This document shows positions 26,572 to 34,817 of a stretch of 64,000 nt of DNA, piece by piece. Under the pieces are notes generated by a model. It ran no database searches, was not told where the DNA came from, and was given only the letters and a program-made list of their open reading frames with translations. The translations under genes were made by a program, and so were the position numbers. Each line of letters begins with the position of its first letter. Positions within the stretch are counted from its first letter, which is position 1. This DNA is from MGBC120314 sp051877855. GTDB lineage: Bacteria; Bacillota; Clostridia; Lachnospirales; Lachnospiraceae. The stretch spans positions 3,510 to 67,509 of the forward strand of contig JBJEJH010000060.1 in the NCBI GenBank assembly GCA_051877855.1, read 5' to 3'.

Positions 26572-28425
26572 TTATCCAATCATATTCTGCTCTAATTCTT
26601 CCTTCGGAAGAAACGGTGCCATATCCTCAAGTGGTGGACTCACCAGCGTTCCATCTTCCAATCTCTTTGTTGCACTCTTCGGTTCAAAAATCTGCTCCGG
26701 CGATACAAATACCTCACAGAAAAGCATCTCATCATCCATAAGCGCAATATCCACCATCTTCTTCATCTCCTCATTGGAAGAAGCAGACATATATCTTATG
26801 CCAAATGCCTCCGCAATCCTTTGAAATTTCGGAAAGGACAAATCCTTGCTTTCCTCACCGATTCCGACCTTACTATGTTCTTTAAACAGATTATTCTGTG
26901 TCTGACGGATGGAATGATATCCTTCATTATTAATAAGAAAAATCTTAATCGGCAATTGATTGGTCACCATGGTCTGCAGTTCCTGCAGATTCATCATAAT
27001 ACTTCCGTCGCCTTCAATACAGATTACCCTCTTACGCCCGGACGCAACACAGGCGCCAATTGCCGCCGGCAAGCCATATCCCATACTGGCAACACCACTA
27101 TTAATCAGAAATCTGGACTCTTTTTGTATTACATAATTATGACTGCCCACAACACAGGCACTGCCATTGGAGACCACTGTAACCGCACCGCTTAATAAAG
27201 AATCACTCAAATAATGAATAAATGCGTAGACATTGGCATACTTTCCATCTTCATTCCAATGTCTTTGAAGGGTCACCGGATAGTTCTCCTTCCATTTCAG
27301 GCATTGTTTTGACCATTCAGCAAAGTTCATAGAGTTTATGATTTCTTTTTTGCCAAGTATCCATCCATACAGTATCTCTAAGAATTCTCTTGCATCCGCA
27401 CAAATCGGATCATCCACATGGATGGTGGTTTTCTTAAGTTCTGCCGGATCAATGTCCACCAATAAAACCTTTGCCTTGGGTGCCCAACTTTTCCAGTTAT
27501 AGCCAACCTGACGTATCGACAGACGATTGCCGATGGCCAGAATAAAGTCTGCATTCTGAATCGCAAAGTTTCCGGCACGGTCTCCCATAATACCCCCACG
27601 TCCGACATAACTTGAATTCTTGGTTTCAATCAAATCAATGGAATCCCAACAAGTTACAACCGGAATTCTAAGTGCCTGTACTACCTTCAAGAACACTTCG
27701 TATGCCCCGGCGATCCGAATTCCGTTTCCAGCATAGATTACCGGACGTTTGGATTCCTTGATGTATTGAATCACCCTATCTATTTTATTTTCTATTTCCG
27801 TTTTATTTAGACGATATTTGTTACCTTCAGCAAGCTCCTCATCTTTTGCTGGGTCATATCCACAAAGATCCTCTGTCTCAATCATCATTCCCTGGTAATT
27901 CACCGGAATATCGATCCATGCCGGACCCGGGCGACCGTTCTTTGCTTCATACAAAGCCTTCTCCAAAACATAACGAATCTTCATGGGATCTTCCAACATG
28001 ACCGCATACTTGCACATACTTCCTACCGCTTTGGTAATATCAAATTCCTGATCTCCCACTGCCCTTAAGGGTAACCCACCCGTGAACTGCTCCATATAAC
28101 GAGCCGTCGTATCAAAACGCACCTGTCCTGAGATGATCAGCATCGGAATGGAATCCAACCACCCTCCAAGCACTCCGGTGATTGCATTGGTTCCGCCGGG
28201 ACCGGTGGTCACACACACAGCAGCGATATTCCCGGAAAGCCTTGCATAGCTTTCCGCAGCCATGGCACAGGCCTGTTCGTGATGATTGTAAATGCATTTT
28301 AAGCCTTCTTTGTGCCCGAATGCATCATTTAAGTGCATGGCGCCACCGCCCACCACCGTAAAACAATCTTTAATTCCGTTTTTTACCAAAAAATCCGCGA
28401 CATAGTCCGCCAGACGTTGTTTCAT
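26572..28425 (-). CDS. Thiamine diphosphate enzyme, acetolactate synthase-like (YerE-type candidate)
   Basis: The 617-residue protein has the three-domain fold of acetohydroxyacid synthases. The catalytic Glu is in YNHHEQACAMAAESYARL (about 41-58). The C-terminal diphosphate site is EGDGSIMMN followed by NN about 25 residues later. No regulatory subunit gene is adjacent, and the context is sugar synthesis, not branched-chain amino acids. In Yersinia, YerE is a TPP flavoenzyme that adds a two-carbon unit from pyruvate to CDP-4-keto-3,6-dideoxyglucose. With RfbH next door I infer a similar reaction. Ordinary acetolactate synthase is the alternative. Confidence 0.72.
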   Translation of the reverse strand: MKQRLADYVADFLVKNGIKDCFTVVGGGAMHLNDAFGHKEGLKCIYNHHEQACAMAAESYARLSGNIAAVCVTTGPGGTNAITGVLGGWLDSIPMLIISGQVRFDTTARYMEQFTGGLPLRAVGDQEFDITKAVGSMCKYAVMLEDPMKIRYVLEKALYEAKNGRPGPAWIDIPVNYQGMMIETEDLCGYDPAKDEELAEGNKYRLNKTEIENKIDRVIQYIKESKRPVIYAGNGIRIAGAYEVFLKVVQALRIPVVTCWDSIDLIETKNSSYVGRGGIMGDRAGNFAIQNADFILAIGNRLSIRQVGYNWKSWAPKAKVLLVDIDPAELKKTTIHVDDPICADAREFLEILYGWILGKKEIINSMNFAEWSKQCLKWKENYPVTLQRHWNEDGKYANVYAFIHYLSDSLLSGAVTVVSNGSACVVGSHNYVIQKESRFLINSGVASMGYGLPAAIGACVASGRKRVICIEGDGSIMMNLQELQTMVTNQLPIKIFLINNEGYHSIRQTQNNLFKEHSKVGIGEESKDLSFPKFQRIAEAFGIRYMSASSNEEMKKMVDIALMDDEMLFCEVFVSPEQIFEPKSATKRLEDGTLVSPPLEDMAPFLPKEELEQNMIG

Positions 28426-28477
28426 CTGCCATCACCACCAACATTTTTATTATAAGATTCCTCGTTCCGCCAATCTC

Positions 28478-29821
28478 TTATTCCACAGCTTCCTTTAAAG
28501 TCCTTGCCATATAAGTGAGTTTTTCCTCTGTCATACCCGGATAAACGCCAACCCAGAAAGTATCTTTCATAATACGGTCCGTATGCTTAAGTTCTCCTGC
28601 CACACGGAATCCCTCGCACTGTGCTCTCATCTCATCAAAACAAGGATGTTTCACCAGATTACCGGCAAAAAGCATTCTTGTCTGAACACCTCTTTGTTCA
28701 ATATAAGATATCACCTTCGATCGGTCAACACCTTCCTTACAGGTTAATGCAAAGCCAAACCAGCTTGGAACAGAATCTTTACATGCCTCCGGAAAAATAA
28801 AATACTGTTCTGCACCCATTTCTTTTAAACGGCTCAACAGAAATTCAAAATTCTTCTTTCTTTTCTCAACAAACACAGGGACCTTATCCAATTGAGCACA
28901 GCCAATCGCCGCCTGCAAATCCGTCGCCTTTAAGTTATATCCAAAATGAGAATAGACATATTTGTGATCATAACCTAATGGCAATTCTCCATACTGTCGG
29001 TCAAATCGATGTCCGCACAAGTTGTCCTGTCCCGATGCGCAGGAACAGTCTCTCCCCCAGTCACGAAAGGACTTCATAATCTTATGCAGCAACGGGTTAT
29101 CCGTATAGACAGCGCCGCCTTCCCCCATGGTCATATGATGTGGCGGATAGAAACTGGAAGTTCCGATATCCCCGATACTCCCCGTCCGCTTCACCTCTCC
29201 ATCCATGGTATAAGTAGAACCAAGTGCATCACAGTTATCTTCAACCAGCCAAAGTTCATGTTTGTCACAAAAGCTCTTCACGGCCGCCAGGTCAAAAGGA
29301 TTGCCCAGGGTATGTGCAATCATCACTGCTTTGGTCTTGGAGGATAGCGCTTCTTCTAATTTTGTTACATCGATATTGTACTGCGGAATCGTCACATCTA
29401 CAAAAACCGGCACCGCACCATATTGAACGATGGGCGTTACCGTGGTAGGAAATCCTGCAGCAACCGTTATCACTTCATCCCCACGGTTAATTTTTCGTTC
29501 TCCAAGAAGCGGTGATGTCAAAGTCATAAAAGCCAGAAGATTGGCCGAAGAACCGGAATTCACCAAAGCGCAATACCTTACTGACAGATACTTTGCAAGT
29601 TTTTCTTCAAATTCCTTCGTGTATCGTCCCGAAGTCAGCCAGAACTCCAGTGCACTATCCACTAAATTCACCATTTCCGCACTGTCATACACACGGGATG
29701 CATAGGGAATGCGATCCCCCTCCACATACTTCTTATCCTGATTATGAAATTGTTCTGCGTATTCTTTTACCAGGGCAAGAATTTCTTCACGCGCCTGGGA
29801 TTCGGTTTTATTTTTAAACAT
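28478..29821 (-). CDS. rfbH: CDP-4-dehydro-6-deoxyglucose 3-dehydratase (RfbH/DdhC, E1)
   Basis: E1 removes the C3 hydroxyl of CDP-4-keto-6-deoxyglucose using PMP and a [2Fe-2S] cluster. The aminotransferase-fold protein (447 aa) has His in place of the usual PLP lysine (SFYPPHHMTMGEGG), the hallmark of E1. It also has the C-X1-C-X7-C part of the E1 cluster motif (CSCASGQDNLC), with another Cys (EDNC) 61 residues upstream. These support a dehydratase, not an aminotransferase. The partner reductase E3 (DdhD) is not visible in the window. Start 29821 has AAGGTG; GTG at 29839 is possible. Confidence 0.9.
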   Translation of the reverse strand: MFKNKTESQAREEILALVKEYAEQFHNQDKKYVEGDRIPYASRVYDSAEMVNLVDSALEFWLTSGRYTKEFEEKLAKYLSVRYCALVNSGSSANLLAFMTLTSPLLGERKINRGDEVITVAAGFPTTVTPIVQYGAVPVFVDVTIPQYNIDVTKLEEALSSKTKAVMIAHTLGNPFDLAAVKSFCDKHELWLVEDNCDALGSTYTMDGEVKRTGSIGDIGTSSFYPPHHMTMGEGGAVYTDNPLLHKIMKSFRDWGRDCSCASGQDNLCGHRFDRQYGELPLGYDHKYVYSHFGYNLKATDLQAAIGCAQLDKVPVFVEKRKKNFEFLLSRLKEMGAEQYFIFPEACKDSVPSWFGFALTCKEGVDRSKVISYIEQRGVQTRMLFAGNLVKHPCFDEMRAQCEGFRVAGELKHTDRIMKDTFWVGVYPGMTEEKLTYMARTLKEAVE

Positions 29822-29831
29822 TTTATTCACC

Positions 29832-31226
29832 TTATTCACATTGCAATAGTTTTTTGTATTCTTTTATTACATTTTCAGCATTTAACTCTGCAGAATATTT
29901 CTCACAAGCCACATGATGAGCATGTTCTCCATATTCTACAATTTTGTCTCGATGGTAATAATAATACATTATTTTTTCTGCCAATTCCTTTGGATTATTC
30001 CGATCAAAAAACAATCCGGACCATTGTTCTTTGATTAACTCAACGCAAGCACCCGCACGAGGAACAATGATGCCAAGCCCTGCATACATATACTCAACCG
30101 TAACTCGTCCAAAGCCCTCACTTTTAGAGCACATCACTCCTAAATCATATTTCTGTAACAATTCTATTATATCGTCTCTTTTCCCCAAAAAACATACATT
30201 TTTATCTAATTGATGCATAGAAATTGTATCTTGTAGCTTTTTCAAATAAACCTCATCAGCCCATCCAACAAAGTCCATTGTGACATTTTTCTTTACTTCA
30301 TCCGGTAATAATGAAAGTGCTTCAATTGCAATATGTTGTCCTTTGGTTTCACAGATCCCACCGGTAAAAACAATCTTAAGTCTTTCTGGATGATTCTTTG
30401 TTTTCTCTATATATGTAATGCCACCAAAATCCACGCCATCATAGAGCACTTTACTTTGTTTCTCTGCAATTCCTTTTTCCCTCCAAGAGGCAAGAACTGC
30501 TTTTGAAACTGCAACGACCAAATCGGAATGACGATTAATATACTCACAGTAATTCTTCCGAAGAGTTATGCAATCAAAATCCTGCTCTCCAAATTCACGA
30601 AGATGTACAATATGTGGAATATGATATTTCTTGCTCAGATAACATCCAATATCATTTCTTGCTGAATTTGTATGAATAATATTAATCTCTGAAAAATCAA
30701 TATTTTTTTCAAGATACAAAATAGCCCGATGTCGTCTCCAAAGAAATCGCATTTTATTATATATATATTCCTTGAAATCTTTTATTCGCTTTCCGGTTCT
30801 ATGTTTAACTGTCATTACACCCAAATGACCATCTTGAATATTTTTAATCCCTTTTGAATTAAGAAATTGTGTAAAATCATCTTGATAGCTCGTACAAACA
30901 ATCGACTCAATTCCGTGTTTCCTTAGTTCAAGAACAAGTTCACCCAAAGCTTTCGCTGCACCACCGACAGAATATTCATCATTAATAAATAATACTCGGG
31001 TTCCATTTTCTTTATGATGACTTCGGAGAGGACATACACTAACACATCTTTGACATTTTATACACTTCTTTTTATCGATAGAAGGATAAAGAAATCCTTC
31101 TATATCCATCTTCATATGAATCGCATTTTGTGTACATACCGAATAACATGCCGTGCAACCACAACACTCGTATTTGTTATTGTATAATGTAACCTTATTT
31201 TTTTTATTCATTTTTCTTCTATTCAT
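29832..31226 (-). CDS. Fusion: N-terminal 2[4Fe-4S] ferredoxin domain plus family 4 glycosyltransferase
   Basis: The 464-residue protein begins with a ferredoxin-type domain. It has two full cluster motifs, C21-x2-C24-x2-C27-x3-C31 and C55-x2-C58-x2-C61-x3-C65, with the linking text GFLYPSID typical of the N-terminus of FrhB-like proteins. From about residue 75 a GT4/GT-B glycosyltransferase follows (VLFINDEYSVGGAAKAL; later FTGGICETKGQHIAIEAL and SKSEGFGRVTVEYMYAGLGI). ATG at 31226 overlaps the stop of the upstream FrhB-like gene (TAATG), so the two are translationally coupled. The fusion is unusual: the Fe-S domain normally sits on FrhB. The sequence is A+T-rich relative to flanking housekeeping genes. 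Confidence 0.88.
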   Translation of the reverse strand: MNRRKMNKKNKVTLYNNKYECCGCTACYSVCTQNAIHMKMDIEGFLYPSIDKKKCIKCQRCVSVCPLRSHHKENGTRVLFINDEYSVGGAAKALGELVLELRKHGIESIVCTSYQDDFTQFLNSKGIKNIQDGHLGVMTVKHRTGKRIKDFKEYIYNKMRFLWRRHRAILYLEKNIDFSEINIIHTNSARNDIGCYLSKKYHIPHIVHLREFGEQDFDCITLRKNYCEYINRHSDLVVAVSKAVLASWREKGIAEKQSKVLYDGVDFGGITYIEKTKNHPERLKIVFTGGICETKGQHIAIEALSLLPDEVKKNVTMDFVGWADEVYLKKLQDTISMHQLDKNVCFLGKRDDIIELLQKYDLGVMCSKSEGFGRVTVEYMYAGLGIIVPRAGACVELIKEQWSGLFFDRNNPKELAEKIMYYYYHRDKIVEYGEHAHHVACEKYSAELNAENVIKEYKKLLQCE

Positions 31227-32167
31227 TATACTCTTTTTACTTGACAACTCTTTCCCTTCTTCTCAAGATAATAATTTCTCCCAACATACCTCTTTAAAAT
31301 TTTTTCAAAGGGTCTGCAATAAAAATTAATCCAAAACCATTTACGGCCCAAAGGTTCATAAAATGGCATAAATAACGGAGGTTGCATCGAATCCTCTACC
31401 GACGTTTCTTTCTTCTCTACATCATGATCAATGAAATTTAACAGCTGGTACCCTTTTTCTGAATTAACAAATACTAAAGACACACCTTTATCATCATCAA
31501 ATTCAGAAGCTGCTTTTTCAATCCCCCAGTAATCACCGATGGTAATATCACCCGGATGAGAAAGCGTTTTATACTTACAACGGTAACATGCCGGTCTAAG
31601 CGTATGATGTCCATAAAACAAGGCCGCATAAATATTGGAATCAATTCTTTCTCCATCGGTTGAATAAACCGACTCAATGTGCTCACGCCAACCATAATTA
31701 TTTTTATTTCTAAATTGTACTTTTTCAATATTTATGTTGAATTTCTTACAAATCCATTTCAGGTATTTTCTCCACACCAAAACGCTGGGAACGCCATGAC
31801 ATACAATATCCAAGCAAAACAAATTACTATATTCTTTTCCTAAAAAACACCGCAATCCGGCAACCTGGCATGATGTTCCTGAAAACAATACCATAATACC
31901 ATTTTCCAAATCCTTTTTAATTTGTTTAAAAGAGTCTCCCAGGTTACTTTGAATATACTTTGATTCTCTCATTAAATCCCGTTGTGTTCTGCTACCGGTT
32001 CCTATATGTTTAGCTTCGAATCTTTCGTCAAGAATGCAGCCATACACCTTTCCGTTATGGGACAATATATAATCTGAAAGTGCAGTAAAAACGCCTCCTG
32101 ATCTGGATTGTTCCAAAACTTCTGATGATTTATGGCGCACTGCATATATCTTACTTTTCTGATTCAC
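31226..32167 (-). CDS. FrhB-like (coenzyme F420 hydrogenase/dehydrogenase beta-subunit family) protein lacking its ferredoxin domain
   Basis: The 313-residue protein starts directly with the FrhB core (SRSGGVFTALSDYIL near 22-36; LFSGTSCQVAGLRCFLG; LDIVCHGVPS; GDITIGDYWGIEKA). Members in polysaccharide clusters are presumed flavin proteins of unknown role, often beside pyruvyl transferases as here. Most carry a 2[4Fe-4S] domain at the N-terminus. Here that domain is absent, and an equivalent one is fused to the next gene's glycosyltransferase. The start is GTG with AAAGGG 8 bases before. The reading frame overlaps the flippase gene by 17 bp. Confidence 0.85.
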   Translation of the reverse strand: MNQKSKIYAVRHKSSEVLEQSRSGGVFTALSDYILSHNGKVYGCILDERFEAKHIGTGSRTQRDLMRESKYIQSNLGDSFKQIKKDLENGIMVLFSGTSCQVAGLRCFLGKEYSNLFCLDIVCHGVPSVLVWRKYLKWICKKFNINIEKVQFRNKNNYGWREHIESVYSTDGERIDSNIYAALFYGHHTLRPACYRCKYKTLSHPGDITIGDYWGIEKAASEFDDDKGVSLVFVNSEKGYQLLNFIDHDVEKKETSVEDSMQPPLFMPFYEPLGRKWFWINFYCRPFEKILKRYVGRNYYLEKKGKSCQVKRV

Positions 32168-33665
32168 TTATACTACCCTTTCTTTTGAATTCTATCAATA
32201 ACCACCTTAAAAAACTTCTATTTGCACAACAATTTAAAAACAGACCCACACAGAAGAATAAAGCCAACAGTACAATTCCTGCAACAAGAAACCGGGAGAT
32301 TGAATTTATATGAAATACAAAATTAGCTTTTATGAAAATCGCCAATGAAAACACCATATAATTCGCACACAGAATTCTGATTGTTTTATACATTTTTCGC
32401 TTCAGTATTTTTTTATCCGAAATATACAAACACCACGCTGCTTTAATTGGAAGCACCAGTAATGTAGCCAGTAAAACTCCTTCCATTCCAAATGATTTCA
32501 CCAAAATAAGCGAAAGAATAAGATTCAAAGCGGCTTCTAAAATAGAAATTCTGCTTGCACTTCGGGCATATCCGGCTAAACACACTAAATTTCCGGCTAC
32601 ATATCTGCTCCACGACACCATCTGAATTAATGCAAACATCAGCGGCAATGCATAATTAATGTATTCCGTCTCATACATATTCTTCATATACAATTTAACA
32701 AAGGGAATACATAATATGTACCCCACCGATACAAAAGTGGTTATTATTCCCAAAAAAAGAGAAGTAAAACCATCATGAACATCCTCATAGTTTGCCCAAT
32801 CTGAATACCATTGTTTACCCAAGTAATAACTAGTATTATTGTATATGACACTTACCAGACTACTTAAATTTGAAAATACTAATAAATATATGGAATAAAC
32901 ACTTGCATGCATTGTATTTAAAAAAATCGAAATAATAATTAAATCCGTTGATGTAAATACTGCCCAAGATAATTCTGTGTATATATACGACATTCGGTCT
33001 CGTAATACAATTTCAGAGTTTACATTTATTCCCTCAACCTTTCCATAATGTAAATCAAAATACCTAATGAAGAAAACACATCTACATACAGTAATCATAA
33101 TTGATATCAATGAAATAAAAAGAATATTACCCTGACTGCAGGCCAATATATACTTCAACATAAAACCTAAAATTTGAAGTGACATATTGGTATTATTGGC
33201 AACATACCCTTTTCCATCCGCATTCATAAGAACAATAATATGCTCGCAAAAACAATAGTTAATTACCCCACTGCATCCCTCAAAAAAAATTAACATTCCT
33301 ATTTCAACCGAAGAAATAGAACTATTTATTAACCAAGGCATAATAAATGCTAATATTATGGTTGCGCAAAAATATATTTTAGCTGCCCTGCGAAAGTACT
33401 TTTGGGAAGTCTCAACAATACTAAATATCTTTGTTCTGTCATTGGACGCAATCGGATCAAAAAGCATGTTTCGTGTAGCTTGCGCTATCCCGGCCTCCAG
33501 CATTCCCAAACATACCATAATCTGTGAAATAGTGCTTAGTAATCCATTTGTATCTGATCCATATATACGGATATATACCCTGGGAAGAATAAACCCCAGA
33601 ATCAAAATAACAAATTGACATATTACTCCATAATAAAATTTTTTTATAACATCCATGAACTTCAT
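32151..33665 (-). CDS. wzx: Polysaccharide repeat-unit flippase (Wzx-like, MOP superfamily)
   Basis: The 504-residue protein has about 12-14 predicted hydrophobic helices and the family start FYYGVICQFVILILGFILPR. Flippases of this type move undecaprenyl-linked sugar units across the membrane. It lies with glycosyltransferases and a pyruvyl transferase, which supports export of a surface polysaccharide. A Wzy-type polymerase is not recognised in the window. The start at 33665 follows GGAGTG by some 11 bases. The region is A+T-rich. Confidence 0.88.
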   Translation of the reverse strand: MKFMDVIKKFYYGVICQFVILILGFILPRVYIRIYGSDTNGLLSTISQIMVCLGMLEAGIAQATRNMLFDPIASNDRTKIFSIVETSQKYFRRAAKIYFCATIILAFIMPWLINSSISSVEIGMLIFFEGCSGVINYCFCEHIIVLMNADGKGYVANNTNMSLQILGFMLKYILACSQGNILFISLISIMITVCRCVFFIRYFDLHYGKVEGINVNSEIVLRDRMSYIYTELSWAVFTSTDLIIISIFLNTMHASVYSIYLLVFSNLSSLVSVIYNNTSYYLGKQWYSDWANYEDVHDGFTSLFLGIITTFVSVGYILCIPFVKLYMKNMYETEYINYALPLMFALIQMVSWSRYVAGNLVCLAGYARSASRISILEAALNLILSLILVKSFGMEGVLLATLLVLPIKAAWCLYISDKKILKRKMYKTIRILCANYMVFSLAIFIKANFVFHINSISRFLVAGIVLLALFFCVGLFLNCCANRSFLRWLLIEFKRKGSISESEK

Positions 33666-33675
33666 TTTAATCAAA

Positions 33676-34773
33676 TCACTCCGGTAACGAATCAAATAAA
33701 AGAGTTGTTGATTTCTTTCTATACACTTCAAGCTCTCTATTTAATATTTCCCAATTTATTTCACCTGGTTCAAATACAAAATTCTTAGGAATCACCCTTG
33801 ATTCAATATCCAAATATCTTTCCATATTTTTAAATCGACAGTCATTATTATCATTATTACCGCTATATTCATAATAAAACGGTATATTAAACAACAACGA
33901 AAAGGCCACTCCATGAAACGACGTCGTCACAACAATTCCTGCGTTCAGAATCCACTCCAAAAACTCGCGTGGCCCGGCATTAGAAATTACTTTTGCATTA
34001 TCGGGTCTCCATGTCAATCCTAATTGATTTAAATAAACTATTTCCAGATTATATTTTTCACTCAAAAAATTTGCAAACTTAACTGATAAAGTCTCCTTGG
34101 CAACCAAATAAAGCAGAATATAAGGTTTCCTATTTTTCTTTTTTATTTTACAATTATCAATCCATTCTTCCTTGTTCCAAAAGAACACCGGATCACAAGC
34201 AGAAAAGACGGGATTAATAATTTTATATTTATTTAACATTTCCACACTTTCTTCTTCGCGTACGATAATGGATTGATATTGATTAAGTCGATTAATAATC
34301 GGTATTATTTCAATGGAATTGAATTCCCCCATACTTGCGGCATATGAATATTTCTTTTTATCATCCGCAAAATCAAGAAAATAATTATAATCGTTATTGG
34401 TCCATTTAGGATTCCAAATTTGATCACTTCCCGAAAGAAATATATCACACTGCAAATTTGCATTCTTTATATCATAGTCATGATAAGGCCCAATGGTTTT
34501 AAAATAATGCAGCCTAAAATCAGAAAAACGTTTCAACCGCACCACAGTTCCAAACATAACTTTAGGGAAAAAAACTGTTTTTAATATTACTTGAAGGATT
34601 TTTTTTAGGTTGATTGTTTTATTGTTTCTATATTGTTCCTCAATGTATGGGCATCGGTAATCCACAATAACAGTTTCATATTTCTTCGATAACATTTTTT
34701 GTAATGAAAAAGCTTGTAAAACTGCCCCATAATTATTCGCTCTGTGAAATGTAACAATTCCAATTTTTTTCAT
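33676..34773 (-). CDS. Polysaccharide pyruvyl transferase family protein
   Basis: The 365-residue protein starts KKIGIVTFHRANNYGAVLQA, the family signature, and has FLSGSDQIWNPKW near 105-117 and VVTTSFHGVAFSLLFNIPFY near 290-309. Family members (CsaB, WcaK) add ketal pyruvate from phosphoenolpyruvate to glycan sugars, giving negative charge. Start 34773 is chosen because GGAG lies 6 bases before; ATG codons at 34776 and 34785 are also in frame. Confidence 0.88.
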   Translation of the reverse strand: MKKIGIVTFHRANNYGAVLQAFSLQKMLSKKYETVIVDYRCPYIEEQYRNNKTINLKKILQVILKTVFFPKVMFGTVVRLKRFSDFRLHYFKTIGPYHDYDIKNANLQCDIFLSGSDQIWNPKWTNNDYNYFLDFADDKKKYSYAASMGEFNSIEIIPIINRLNQYQSIIVREEESVEMLNKYKIINPVFSACDPVFFWNKEEWIDNCKIKKKNRKPYILLYLVAKETLSVKFANFLSEKYNLEIVYLNQLGLTWRPDNAKVISNAGPREFLEWILNAGIVVTTSFHGVAFSLLFNIPFYYEYSGNNDNNDCRFKNMERYLDIESRVIPKNFVFEPGEINWEILNRELEVYRKKSTTLLFDSLPE

Positions 34774-34817
34774 CATTTTCTCCATTCAATCCTATATGCC
34801 ATCATTAAAAAATTTTC

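Noticed and set aside
26572..28425. Acetolactate synthase for branched-chain amino acids (ilvB)
   Set aside because: No small subunit or ilv/leu genes nearby and the gene sits inside a glycan operon; kept only as an alternative.
28478..29821. Sugar aminotransferase (DegT/ArnB type)
   Set aside because: The PLP lysine is replaced by histidine and the Fe-S cysteine motif is present, as in the RfbH dehydratase.
29832..32167. Frameshift splitting one ordinary FrhB protein into two pieces
   Set aside because: The ferredoxin domain is on the downstream gene, whereas it belongs at the N-terminus of FrhB. A frameshift cannot give this order, and it is continuous with the glycosyltransferase frame.
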